Below are positions 1 to 10,900 of a stretch of DNA of 64,000 nt, piece after piece. The translations under genes and the position numbers were made by a program. The stretch comes from Camelus bactrianus (taxonomy: Eukaryota > Chordata > Mammalia > Artiodactyla > Camelidae): assembly GCF_048773025.1 (NCBI RefSeq), contig NC_133556.1, positions 5,735,001 to 5,799,000 on the forward strand. Direction: 5' to 3'. Under the pieces are notes generated by a model. It saw only the letters and a program-made list of their open reading frames with translations. It had not been told where the DNA came from and made no database searches. How positions within the stretch are numbered: the stretch's first letter is position 1; every line of letters begins with the position of its first letter.

Positions 1-1993
1 CCTACATTACTCCCAGGTGTCGAATAATTTTTATTCACAAAGTTGATTAATAAGATCAGACCTCTAGTAAATGGAAGAACCCAAATTTGAATACCATTCT
101 AACTCTAAATCATATCGCCTTTCAAGTAAACCACACTGTCACTGAGCATCCCCAGCCTAATGATGTGAGCAGCGAGTAAAGAAACAGTGCAATCAGGTGC
201 GAACTATGACTGTAGAACTATAAATCGGGGGTGTTGGGGCGATACGGCGTTAATCAGCCTTACCCAGGCAAGGAATGCTACTCAGGTGAGATGGTTCAGT
301 CTAGAGACAGGTGTTTATACTTGGTCAGGCGTAGAAGGAAAGAAACGATACCCCAGGAAGAAGAGAAGGCACGCGTCATACACACAGGCGTGAGGAGAGA
401 GGAGCACTGTGAGAACTGGAGGTAGATTTCTTTTAAGTTTTTGGCAGTAATGAAGGATCTCAAAGGGCTGCTCCCCCAAAAGGGCACCAGGTCCAGATGG
501 GTTCAACTGAAGATTCCATTAAAACTTCAGGAAACAGGTAATTTTCACTCAATTTGAACAATTCCATCATTATTTTTAAAGAGGAAAGCTTCATGAATTT
601 TACAGTTTGCTTTTATTATAATTCAGCATAAAATTCTTGCCAATATTTGTATTATTTTGAACTCAGTTCTGCTTGACTCTTAAGTTGAATGTTTCTTCGA
701 GTTCTTCCGTTTGAAAACATTTGAAAAGCCCTAATTGGCTGTGGACTGCTATTTCTTTAATGTACTTGATTAATCTTCTCTAAGATTTTATGGAAAATTT
801 AGTTACAAGCAGTTTAGAAATGAGATTGGCCTGTAGTTTTCTTCTTAGTGATCCATGTAGGAAATTAAATCTTGAGAAATTGCTTTTGAGAAAAAATATT
901 AAAATACGGACATGTCTGTAAACCCTGTAATTCTAAGAGAATAACAGCTTTTTAAGAGAAAAGATTGTGATGAATGTGAAAGCTAGCAAAAGATGTGTAA
1001 TGGGAAAGTCACAGGCTCTGGAATCAGACAGTTCTAAACAGGGCATGGGCTACTGTAAAGAACGTGAGGTGCCAGGGGTACAGACTTTACAGGGGCACCT
1101 GGGGTCGTGCAGAGGCAGGGTTGGTGCCACGAAGTGAATTCTTCCTTAAATTTTGCCCCTCTGGGTGTCCCATTTGCCTGACCCTGGTCCAGCCCCCTGG
1201 CCAAGAGCCTAGATCCAAAACCCTGCTCACGCTACCACCAAGACCTCAGGTGAGTTACTTCAGCTTTTAAAGCCTCAATTCTTTTCTTCTGCGAAATGGT
1301 TGATTCTATCTACCTACCTCCCAAGATTGTGAAAATTAAGGGAGATCTATTGCATCAAGCAAATTGCATGGAATATCACAGAAAATTAGTTTCTTTATTC
1401 TCTCTACTCTACCCCTTTGGGAAAAAAAGGTGCTGCAGGAGAAGCAGGTGGAACTGCTACCAACCAGAGTTCCTACACCCCCTAATCAATGGGAATTGAT
1501 GAGCGGCCAGACAAGAAATTCAGGCAAGTCTTTACTGGGACTTGTGCTGCAGCACAACGGAGTGAAAACAAGTAACAAGTTCCCTTGCTCGCTCCCTGAT
1601 TTGGGGTGGGGGGGGCGAGCTGGTCCCTTAAATGGGGTGAAGGTAGGAGCGGGTTCTGGGGGTCAGGCCAGGGGGCAGCTTAGGTGGTCAGCCCGCGCCC
1701 TTGGTGGTGCTGTGTGCAGGGATCATGCGCAGTGCCCCGCTTTTGCTCCCGACACCTCAGAAGTGGCAGTTGAGTTTTTGGTCTTTTTGTTTCTTGTTGT
1801 TCACAAGTTGCCCCAGCTGCACATGCACGCAGCTATTGTCAGTCCCTTAGAGTTTCTTTGTATCCTGTTGCCGGAGGAGACGTTTGTCCAGGTGCAGGCA
1901 CTGCAGCAAAGGGCCCCAGGTTTCAGCCTCTCTCGGAACCTAGATAACAACAGACCTCTTCTGCACGGCTAGGAGTTTGGACTCAATCTAGAA
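1..1993. other. Intergenic DNA with weak L1 traces
   Basis: I recognise no gene here. About 440-540 resembles a sense L1 reverse-transcriptase stretch (the text caccaggtccagatgg fits that region) and about 640-860 resembles antisense L1, both old and weak. About 1005-1060 looks like a MIR piece. A GC-rich part at 1500-1980 holds a 202-codon open frame with no recognisable domain; it may be a decayed interspersed repeat, but I cannot name one. Confidence 0.35.
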
Positions 1994-2166
1994 CAGTGGT
2001 TCTCTAAGTGTGGTACCCACACCAACAGCATCAGCGTCACTCGGGAGTGTGTTCGAAATGTAAATTCTGAGTTTCTGAATCAGAAACTCTGGTGGTGGGG
2101 TCCAGCAGATTGCTTTAACAAGCCCTCCATAGGATCCTAATTCAGGCTAGTGTTTGAGAATCACTG
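1994..2166 (+). mobile_element. MER5A-type hAT-Charlie DNA transposon
   Basis: Near full-length non-autonomous DNA transposon of about 173 bp. It begins cagtggttctc and ends gagaatcactg, which are the inverted ends of MER5A, and the interior (aatcagaaactctgg, aacaagccctcc) matches the family as I remember it. The eight bases on each side, atctagaa and ctctaaaa, look like a diverged target-site duplication fitting the NTCTAGAN preference of this group. It has no coding capacity. Confidence 0.85.
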
Positions 2167-2796
2167 CTCTAAAAGAACATGAGAATAACTGTGGCATTTG
2201 AATGAAGGGAGTGATATGAAAGGATTTAAATAATAGAAATGTTAATAGGTGTGATCGGATGGATGGTAGATGAGAGGGATTCAAGACAAGACAGGGAGAC
2301 TCAGGGAGTTATTTTGTTGAAATACAAGTTATTCAAATCTGGAAAACAATACTGAAGTGAATAGGACATAGGTTTTCAATGTTGTGGATAGCAGAAATAA
2401 TGTAAATTTGAAGCTTCTTAAGAGTTTGTCTTGGTCCTCTCTCTGCCTGCTGAACCTGAGTATTACCTGGGTCACCACAGGTTATCAATACATGTTTGCT
2501 CTTGAGAGAATGAATCCAGGAGATGTCCTACTCTGCTCATGTTTAAGTGATATAATTGGGTGTAATTTTTGTAAGAAAAACTTCTTCCTTTGCATACAGA
2601 AGATGAACCAAAGAGGTGAGGTTAGGGCTCCTTGGTCTTTGATACACCAAGAAAAAATAGCATGAACTTGGAATTTTTCTCTTTGTAACGTTCCTGTATT
2701 TGGTGTCAGATTACAGCAGCTTGGTCAAATGTGAATATTGGGGAGCTGACGAGGATCACTGAACCCAAGGTAATGACACCTTGCTTTTCTTGCCAG
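2167..2796. other. No recognisable gene
   Basis: This is unique-looking AT-rich sequence between the MER5A copy and the vomeronasal exon. A 93-codon open frame (2384-2665) shows no family features. A cysteine-rich V2R exon might be expected upstream of the seven-transmembrane exon, but I could not identify one here. Confidence 0.3.
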
Positions 2797-3709
2797 ATGT
2801 GAAGCAAGGCACGAAGTGCCCAGGTGATCAATACCCAAATGGTGATCAAGATCATTGCCTCTCAAAGGGTGTGACTTTTTGGCTTACAAAGATTCTATGG
2901 GGACAGTTCTTGCCTGCACAGTCCTTTGTCTGTCTGTCCTCACAGCTGTGGTTCTAGGGGTCTTTGTGAAGTATAGGGACACCCCCCATAGTGAAGGCTC
3001 TAGCCGGGCTCTCAGCTACACCCTGCTCATCGCCCTCATCCTGTGCTTCCTCTCCTCATTGCTCTTCACTGGCCGTCCCAACACTGCCACCTGCATCCTC
3101 CAACAAATGACATTTGCACTTGTGGTCGCTGTGGCTGTTTCCCACCATTTTGGCTAAAACCATCACTGTAGTCCTGGCTTTCAAGGTCACAACACCAGGG
3201 AGAAAGAGGAGGCAGTGGTTGCTCTCCGGGGCACCCAATTCAGTCATTCCCATCTGCTCACTGATTCAAGTGACTTTCTGTGCGGTCTGGTTGGGACCCT
3301 CTTCCCCTTTTGTTGACTGGATACACACCCGGAGCCTACCCTCAATATCACCGTGTGCAGCCAGGGCCGGGTCATTGTGTTCTACCTTACCTTAGGACAC
3401 ATGGGCTCCCTGGCCCTCTCGAGCTACACCCTGGCTTTCCTGGCCAGGAGTCGGCCGGCCACTCTCAGTGACGCCAAGTTCCTGACACTCAGCGTGCTGG
3501 TGTCCTGCACTGTCTGCATCCCACTCCTCCCCGCGTGTTACAGCCCCAGAGGGAAGGTCGTGGTGGCTGTGGAGAGCTTTTCCATCTTGGCTTCCAGTGC
3601 TGGGTTACTGGGATGCATCTTTGCCCCCAAGTGTTGTAATATTCTCCTAAAGCCAGAAGAGAAGGCCCTGCCAAGATTAAGAGAGAAAACAAACTCTGGG
3701 GACGAATAA
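2797..3709 (+). pseudogene. Vomeronasal type-2 receptor (V2R) 7TM exon, decayed
   Basis: This is a relic of the last, seven-transmembrane exon of a class C vomeronasal receptor. A good splice acceptor (ttgcttttcttgccag) ends at 2796. The reading then gives DQYPNGDQDHC, the usual cysteine-rich junction of V2Rs, followed by transmembrane helices and family motifs such as LAKTITVVLAFK, PGRKRRQWLLSGAPN, FSILASSAGLLGCIFAPKC and a KPE-containing tail ending at the stop at 3707-3709. Three one-base frame changes break it: one in the T run near 2876, an extra C at 3141-3143, and one near 3312-3320. Otherwise the exon is open from end to end, so decay looks modest. No upstream ligand-binding exons were recognised. 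A functional gene is unlikely; a V2R pseudogene is the best reading. Confidence 0.85.
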
Positions 3710-4600
3710 ATATTCTAAGGCTTTACTTCTTGGATTTCAAAAGACATTTAGAAAGCTTGAAAATTAAGCAATACCTAGAGAGCTCTCTCCCCACACCTTG
3801 CCTAACTGTCCTAACGTCATTTTTGCCCCTTGGTTTGGAATGTCATGGTTATTATAAACTGTGTTCTCATGTATAAATCTGTGTTCTGCACTCACTACTC
3901 TTTCACGATCCTTTCTCTGAATGAAGACCATGCTGTTTTAACTCTTTGGATTTCATAGCACGTCCTGACAGCAGACAGCACCTGTTCTTCATTGTTGTTC
4001 TTTTTCAGTTGTACTGTGTTTGCTCTTACAGATTTTCTTTTCGTCTTTTTGAATTGTCTTGGCAAATTCTGGATTTCACAGTAAGAGATTTGAATTGAAA
4101 CAGTTTTGAATTAAAAGTTAATTTGAAGGACTGACCTCTTTGCACTAAAATGTTTCCCACTCAGGAAAGTGTGTTATCTCCATCATCTCAGCATTTTCAT
4201 TTTATATATTAATGTTTTCTTACATTTTCTGACTGGTTATTTGGGTTGTTAAGTAATGTATTCTTTCTCGTACATTTCTCGAGCTTACTTGTTGACTCCT
4301 ATTATTTGTAAGTTGACTTTTTTGGAATTCTAGGTGTGAAAAATAATATAGGGGTTTTTTTTCCTGCTCAAGCTTTATACAGATTTCTTTCCTGTTGTAT
4401 TGGCAAGATTCTTTAATAGAATGCTTAACAACAATAGTAATTGTGAGCTTTGTATTCTTGGCTTTAGCGGGAATGTTTCTCGTGAGTTTTTTCCTAATAA
4501 AATGTACGTGTGGCAGGCTTTTGGGTCATATCCTTCTTTTTAATCCAAATGAATATCTCATTAATGATGAGAGTGCCCTGTATTCAACCCAAGCTAAGTT
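3710..4600. other. Intergenic AT-rich DNA
   Basis: No gene recognised. This follows the V2R relic and precedes a block of antisense L1. It is AT-rich with no clear repeat boundary that I can name. Confidence 0.3.
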
Positions 4601-4604
4601 TTTT

Positions 4605-5335
4605 ATATAAATTTTTAAAATTTTGATAAAATACACATAACATAAAATTTACCATCTTGAGCATTTTAAGTCTATAGTTCAGTAGTGTTAAGAACCTTCA
4701 TGCTGTGTGCAACAAATCTCCAGAACCCTTTTGATCTTCCAAAACTAAAGCTCTGTACCCATGAAACAACTCCCCATGCCCCGTCATTCATCATTCTAGT
4801 TTCTGAATCTGATTACTCTAGGTACCTAACAGAAGAAGAATTATATAGTATGTGTCTTCTCATGAATGGTTTGTTTTCCTCAAGGTTCATCCATGTTGTG
4901 GCATGTGTCAAAATTTCCTTCCTTTTCAAAGCTGAATAATATTCCTTTGTATGTGTATTTACCACACTTTGTTAATCCATTCATTCATCAATGGACACTT
5001 GAGTTGCTTCCACTTTTGGGCTCTTGTGAATTATGCTGCTATGAACAAGGGTGTACAAATACCTCTTTGAGATCCTGCTTTCAATTCTTTTCGGCATATA
5101 CCCAGAAGTAGAATTTCTGGATCATATGGTAATTCTATTTTTAATTTTTTGAGGAACCACCAAACTGTTGGCTACACTGGCTGCGCCATTTTACATTCCC
5201 ACCAACAGTGCACAAGCGTTCCAGTTTCTCCACATTCTCACCAACACATGCTCTTCTCTGCTGTTTTAATAATAACAGTCTTAATAAGCATGAGGAGGTA
5301 TCTCATCGTGATTTTGTTTACTTATTCTTATTTCA
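4605..5335 (-). mobile_element. L1M LINE 3' portion (antisense)
   Basis: Antisense 3' end of an old mammalian L1. It begins with the typical 3' UTR text (acataacataaaatttacc) and continues into ORF2 (tatacccagaagtag, cattcccaccaacagtg). The open frames here are L1 shadows. The element is truncated and heavily mutated. Confidence 0.85.
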
Positions 5336-5337
5336 AG

Positions 5338-7095
5338 ATGAGATTTATTTTTCCTGTTTTATTAAGATACAAATGACACCTTTGTATTAGTCAAAGGTGT
5401 ACAACACGATGATTGGATGGATATACGTATATATTCCAAAATGATTACCCCAATGAGTTTAGTTCATTCACCTCAAATAGTTACAATTTTTTCTTATTTT
5501 AAGAACTGTTAGGATCTATTCTCTTGTCAACTTTCAAATATACAATTCAGTACTGTTAACTATAGTCACCACACTGTACATCAGATCCTTCTATTTATCT
5601 TACAGCTGGGCGTATTTACCTTTTGACCGCTTTCACCCTTTTCCCCCACCCTCAGACCCAGCTCTGCTGATCACTAATCTGTTCTCTAGATCTAGAACTT
5701 GAGGGACTTTTTTTGGTTCCGCATATATGTGATATCATAGAGTATTTGTCTTTCTCTGTCTGACTTATTCACTTAGCTTCATGCCCTCAAGGTCCACCCA
5801 TGTTGTCACAAATGACAAGAATTCCTTATTTTTTTACGGCTGAATATTTATGGCACAATAACATTGTGTATGCGTGTGTGTATATACACACATATATATG
5901 CCATATTTCCTTTATCAGTTCATCCATAGATAGACACATAGGTTGTTACCATGTCTTGGCTACTGTGAATAATACTGCAATGAACATGGTAGCGGGGGGC
6001 GAAGATAACTTTTCAAGATAGTGATTTAACTTCCATGGGTATATACCCAGAAGTGAGATTGCCAGATCCCGTCATAGTTCTATTTTTAATTTTTGAGGAA
6101 CCTCCATATTCTTTTCAATAGTAGCTCTACCAATTTATATTCTACCAACAGTACTCAAGGGTTCCCTTTTCTCCAAATCTTCCCCAGTGCTTATCTCTTT
6201 TCTTTTTGATAAGAACCATTCTAACAGGTGTGAGGTGATTCTCCCAGTGATTTTGATTTGCATTTCCCTGATGGTTAGTGAGGTTGAGCATCTTTTCATG
6301 TGCTTGTTGGCTGTTTGTATAACTTGTTTGGGAAAATGTCTATACAAGTCTTTTGCCCAGTTTTTAATTGGATTATTCTATTGTCATCTTTCAATTGTAG
6401 TCACTCTTTATATATTCTGGATGTTAACCTCTTATCATGAAGCTTTCCCGCTATCTTTTTTTCAAAGACTTTTATAGTTTAAGCTCTTACATTTAGGGTT
6501 TTGATACATTTTCATTTAATTACTTGTATGGTGTAAGGTAAGTGTCCAAATTCATTCTTTTGCATGTGGGTATCCAGTTTTCCCAGTATCACTGATTATA
6601 AAGACTGTCCTTTCCCCATTGAATATTCTCGGCATCCTTGAAAATCTTCTGACCATATGTGAGGGTAATTTTCCAGGGTCTCTGTTCTGTTCTGTTGGTC
6701 TATACCTCCATATTTATGCCACTATCATACTGTTTTGATTACTGTAATTTTGTACAAGTTTAGAAATCAGAAACTGTGGGTCTTTCAGTTTTATTCATTT
6801 CCAGGATTGTGTAGGCTATTTGGGGTCTCTTCATTTCGTATGAATTTTAGTATAGGTTTTTCTATTTCTGAAAAAAATGCCATTGAGCTTGTGATAGGGG
6901 TTGCATTGACTCTATAGATCACTTTGGGTGATGAGGTCTTAATGCTAAGTCTTCGAATCCATGAACACAGGATATCTTTCCATTTATTTACATCCCTTTA
7001 CTTTCTTCAGCCGTGTTTTGTAGTTTTCAGGGCATAAATCTTTCACTTCCTTGGATGAGTTAATTCCTAAGTGTTTTATCCTATTTCATCTCTAT
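5338..7095 (-). mobile_element. Second antisense L1M LINE
   Basis: A second L1 end starts at about 5338 with an L1MA-like 3' UTR (gatacaaatgacacctttg, gatggatatacg). It is followed by ORF2 C-terminal text in antisense (tgatttgcatttccctgatg, catgtgcttgttggctg, tcttttgcatgtgggtatcc). It abuts the previous fragment, so one may have inserted next to or into the other. Confidence 0.85.
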
Positions 7096-7099
7096 TATA

Positions 7100-7440
7100 A
7101 GTGGAATTAAGTTGAACCCCTAACTTATACTGTATACAAAATTTAACTGAAAATGTATCAAAAAAGTAATTCAAGAGCTAAAACTATAAAACTTTTAGAA
7201 GAAAATACAGGGGGGAAAACTACATGACGTTGCATTTGCAGTGATTTCTTGGCTATGACACAAAAGCCCCAGTCAACAAAACTACAAATAGATAAATGGA
7301 AATATATCAAAACTTAAAAGTTGTGTTCATCAAATGACAAAATAAACAGAATGAAAGGCAACCTATGGAATGACAGAAAATATCTGTAAACCCTGTATAA
7401 GGGGTTAATATTCAGAATATATCAAGAATGATTACAATTA
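7100..7440 (+). mobile_element. Sense L1 ORF2 fragment
   Basis: A short old L1 piece in the opposite orientation to its neighbour. The diagnostic text is aactataaaacttttagaag and caacctatggaatgacag, from the C-terminal part of ORF2. It may be a separate insertion. Confidence 0.75.
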
Positions 7441-8440
7441 TATAGACTTATATTTCTTCTCAAGGGAGAGAGTCATATAGCACTACACTATTTACTTTTA
7501 ACAGATGTTAGCATTATATGAATAACCATCCATCAGCTTAGCTTAGGTTGTTTTGTTCTCAAATACTTTTACAGCATTCCTGACAAGGCCACGGCTGTGT
7601 GTGTAGAGAGAGAATAGTTGCAAAAGAACAACCATCTCTCTCTAACTGGGGTTGTGACACAGCTGTTTATACAACACCCTTGTACCTTCAGAAAAAAATC
7701 CAGGCATCATTTCTACTTGATATTGGAGTGTTACGAGGCAAAACCAACCTTAGGACTTTAGGGTAAGATGACACCCAGCTCATGCTGGGCAGCTCATCTT
7801 ATCAGAGAATGCCAGAAGTTTATTTCTAAAGACTTGTCAAAGAAGGCATAACTTTGCTCACAAACCTTAAGTGTTTTTCTTCTGAAGACGGTCCCCAGGC
7901 TGAACATTTTTAACCAGTAGGAAAAGCAGGACGTAGAAATTTGCCCATCACTTTGGCATCCCTCAGACCACCAGACTCCAGGAAAGTTCACTGAGATGTC
8001 GTGTCTCTGCATTTGCATGGGATTAATAGCTGGCTGTCTTAGAAAATGAGTCTTACCACGCCATCTGCTGTTTTATTTATTTTTGTAATCTCTTTCTGCT
8101 CTGAATTGAAGATCATCAATGTCATGTGAGATAGTAAGACGATCTTGGTCACTTTCATTTATTAATCCATGCAGCAGAACAGCCATTGAGTATTTCATGT
8201 CAGGCTCTTTCCTGGCTCTAGTGAAACAACAGTAAACAAAGTACATTCCTTGCCCTCTTGAAGCTACCGCTCTAATAAAGCAGAAAGTAAGTAGAATATA
8301 ACATTATGAAACATTGTGCGAAGTACGATGATAAGGTAGAATCAGGGACACAGAGTAAAGAGTGCTGTTTAAATAGGGTAGTCAGAGAGGTATGTTTGGG
8401 CAAGGTACATTTGAAAAGAGATCACAAGGAAATGAAAACA
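7441..8440. other. Intergenic DNA with an ancient LINE-like piece
   Basis: No gene recognised. About 8150-8370 (ttgagtatttcatgtcaggc, gtaaacaaagtacattcc) resembles the ancient L2/L3-like repeat of the 'accumulated size and transport' type also seen near 15100 and 37510. The rest appears unique. Confidence 0.35.
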
Positions 8441-8444
8441 TGTC

Positions 8445-8575
8445 TAGTGCTTTCAAATCTTGATCTTGGACTCAGCCTCCAGAACTGTGAGAAATAAATG
8501 CTTGTAGCTAAAGTCACCCCGTCTGTGGTATTTTTATTACAGGAGCTTGAAAGGACTAGGATAGGATACTACAGT
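8445..8575 (+). mobile_element. MLT1-type MaLR LTR fragment (fossil)
   Basis: The 3' part of an old MaLR (MLT1-like) long terminal repeat, recognised by cagcctccagaactgtgag followed by aaataaatgc and a terminal segment similar to the family end. It is a short, ancient, broken fragment with no coding part. Confidence 0.6.
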
Positions 8576-8720
8576 GCTTAGGTGCCTGAGACCAAATTTA
8601 CTAGAGCTGTGTGTTAACTACTTTGATTTTTCAGTAGTCACCTTGAAAAATCTTCCAAGTTTACTCAAGTCAATTTAGGGAACCTAGTGCATTCCAGTCT
8701 GATATTCAGGGTAGCCACAA

Positions 8721-9665
8721 TCACAGTATTTTAGTGATCATATCTCTCCCCAGTACTCTCCTCAGAGCCTGAGCTACATCCTTGTTCCGGAGAGTATAAA
8801 TCAAAGGATTCAGCGTGGGAGTAATGATGCTGTAGAACACAGAGCCAACTTTGTCTTGCAATGGAGTACGCTGCGACCTGGGCCTCATGTATGAGAAGAT
8901 GCAGGCACCAAACCAGAGGAAAACAACAGTGAGGTGGGAGCTACAAGTGGCAAAGGCATTTCTCTTACTCCCAGCTGAACGCATCTGAATGACACTGTGG
9001 AGGATGAAGGCATAGGATGTAGAAATCAGGGATATGGGGAGGAGGAGAATTAAGATGATGCTGATGTACACTGTGGCCTCATACACAGTGACGTCTCCAC
9101 ACACTAACTTCACAACAGCTGGAAACTCACAGTAGAAGTGGTGGATTATTCGAAGCCCACAGAAAGGGAAGTGCATCAAGATGGCTGTATAAATTAGGGA
9201 GTTTATCGATGCTCCCAACCAAGACATGGCGACCATCATCAGTCTCACCTTTCTGTTCATGAGAACAGTGTAGCGCAGTGGGTGACAGATGGCAACATAG
9301 CGGTCATAGGACATGAAAGCTAGGAGAAGACACTCAGCGCCACCCAGAGACAAATAGAGGAAGTGCTGCGTTGCACAGCCCGCAAAGGAGATGGACTTCT
9401 CGCCAGAGAGGTAGCTGGTCGCCATTTTGGGGATGGTTGTGCAGACGTGCATCAGATCCATGAGGGAGAGCTGGCTCAGGAGGAAGTACATGGGTGTATG
9501 AAGCCGGGGGTCAGCACAGATGAGGAGGATGGTGAGGGCGTTGCCGCCCACCGCAATGAGGAAGACCACCAGGGTCAAGGAGAAAAGGGAAAGGTGAGTG
9601 AGGGAGTCATCAAAGAGCCCTTCGAGGATGAAGTCGGCCAGAGAGGTCTGATTCCTCTGCCACAT
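8721..9665 (-). CDS. OR2AE1: Olfactory receptor OR2AE1
   Basis: Single-exon odorant receptor of 314 residues, a class A GPCR signalling through the olfactory G protein in sensory-neuron cilia. The start MWQRNQTSLADF, with a glycosylation site at N5, closely matches human OR2AE1 as I remember it (323 residues). Visible hallmarks are GN in TM1 (41-42), LHTPMYF at 55-61, MSYDRYVAIC at 118-127, conserved loop cysteines at 97 and 179, KRNAFATCSSHL at 234-245 and PTLNPLIYTLRN at 283-294. The frame is open and nothing suggests inactivation. The C-terminus is a few residues shorter than the human protein. It lies next to TRIM4 as expected from the human locus. The ligand is unknown. OR genes usually have a 5' non-coding exon, which I could not locate. 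Confidence 0.95.
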   Translation of the reverse strand: MWQRNQTSLADFILEGLFDDSLTHLSLFSLTLVVFLIAVGGNALTILLICADPRLHTPMYFLLSQLSLMDLMHVCTTIPKMATSYLSGEKSISFAGCATQHFLYLSLGGAECLLLAFMSYDRYVAICHPLRYTVLMNRKVRLMMVAMSWLGASINSLIYTAILMHFPFCGLRIIHHFYCEFPAVVKLVCGDVTVYEATVYISIILILLLPISLISTSYAFILHSVIQMRSAGSKRNAFATCSSHLTVVFLWFGACIFSYMRPRSQRTPLQDKVGSVFYSIITPTLNPLIYTLRNKDVAQALRRVLGRDMITKIL

Positions 9666-10100
9666 TCCCCCTTCCTCCGTCCCTGGGGAAACAGGAAGGG
9701 AAGAGGAGATGTCAAATCAGAAATACCGGGGTTCATCACACCTGACAAGCAGCAGCTTTTGATCTGTGAAAGAACTGTTAAAGAGAATGTTTTCTATTTC
9801 TAAGTATTCAACCGCTCTCATTATGGAAATAACCGTTTTTTTAAAAGTGAGAACTTCAAATCTCTGTTCACAAATATGATCACTCTGAAATTCTAGAATA
9901 TCTAGACCCTATTAAGTGCCTAACTTCAAAACAAGAGTCTCTCCTCACTGAAGAGGAGATATATGTACATACATATATGTGGATATATGCATATATTCTA
10001 AGTATGTATATATATTTATACACACACACCCCTTCTATATATACTCTAACTGCATGTATAATGTAAATATTATATATATATATATATAAATTTTTCCTTC
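9666..10100. repeat. OR2AE1 upstream DNA with AT-rich simple repeat
   Basis: The first 280 bases upstream of OR2AE1 look unique. From about 9955 to 10090 the sequence is a degenerate (TA)n, (CA)n and (GTATA)n tract, including a pure TA run near 10072-10088. This is the sort of sequence prone to length change. Confidence 0.7.
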
Positions 10101-10103
10101 TAT

Positions 10104-10900
10104 CAGTCAGGGTTTAACCAAAGAAGCTGAACCTAAGACATGTGTACATACATGTATGTACACATTTAATGGTTGTACAGAATTTTGGCTTACTTGACTA
10201 AGAAAGCTGTCAAGCATTCTATGTAAGGCTGTCACCTTTGTGTCTAACGCTGGACTGGAAGTCCATGGGGGAGGCAGTCAGGAAGGGACAATGGACATAA
10301 ACTGTGGTAGATCAAGGTCAGGCTGGAACCCACAACATGACGTGTAATCCCACAAGGACAGACTGAGACCCACGTCACTTACTGCCTCTGGAATTGGTGG
10401 TGTGGTTTTCTCGCAAAGGCCCAGGCCCAACTTAATGAGGCTAAACACACACTCCTGGCCCAGAAGTAAGAGAAGCTAAAAAGGAAGATCCTGAGGAAGG
10501 TGGAGTAACTGCAGGCCCACTGCTGCCTCGCACCAGGGAGGGAGCCAGCAGATCAGCAACAGTGTTATGAATTATAAAAATGCTGGCTTCCCCTCCGCTC
10601 TCTGCATCTTCCAAAGAATCTCCTCTGTGGCCCACCTTAACCATAAACTCACAAAATGGCAATTCCGGTAAATGTGGCTCATCCTTGCCTAGTTGACACA
10701 TTTGAAAAACCTCTGGAGTCCATCTCCTGTCAGTGGCACAAATACACATCTCCTTAAACCATGCGTAACCACAAACACAACAAAGTCATCCTCCTGCCTA
10801 ACGTAACTATCCTGCATACAATGAAAAACGTGCAAATATTCACAGGAAAACAAGAAATACCAATTACTAATGTCCATGGAATGAGGCACCCTGTCCAAGT
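10104..10900. other. Degenerate interspersed repeat, unassigned
   Basis: It begins tatcagtcagggttta, a diverged match to three other copies in this window (22322, 27563, 61045). The following several hundred bases show no gene. A 26-bp perfect palindrome lies at 10140-10165. Part of the right side may already belong to the ERV-L fossil that follows. Confidence 0.35.

Noticed and set aside
1364-1972. 202-codon open frame, plus strand
   Set aside because: GC-rich, no domain, signal peptide or recognised similarity, and no splice or promoter context. It is probably a chance frame in a decayed repeat.
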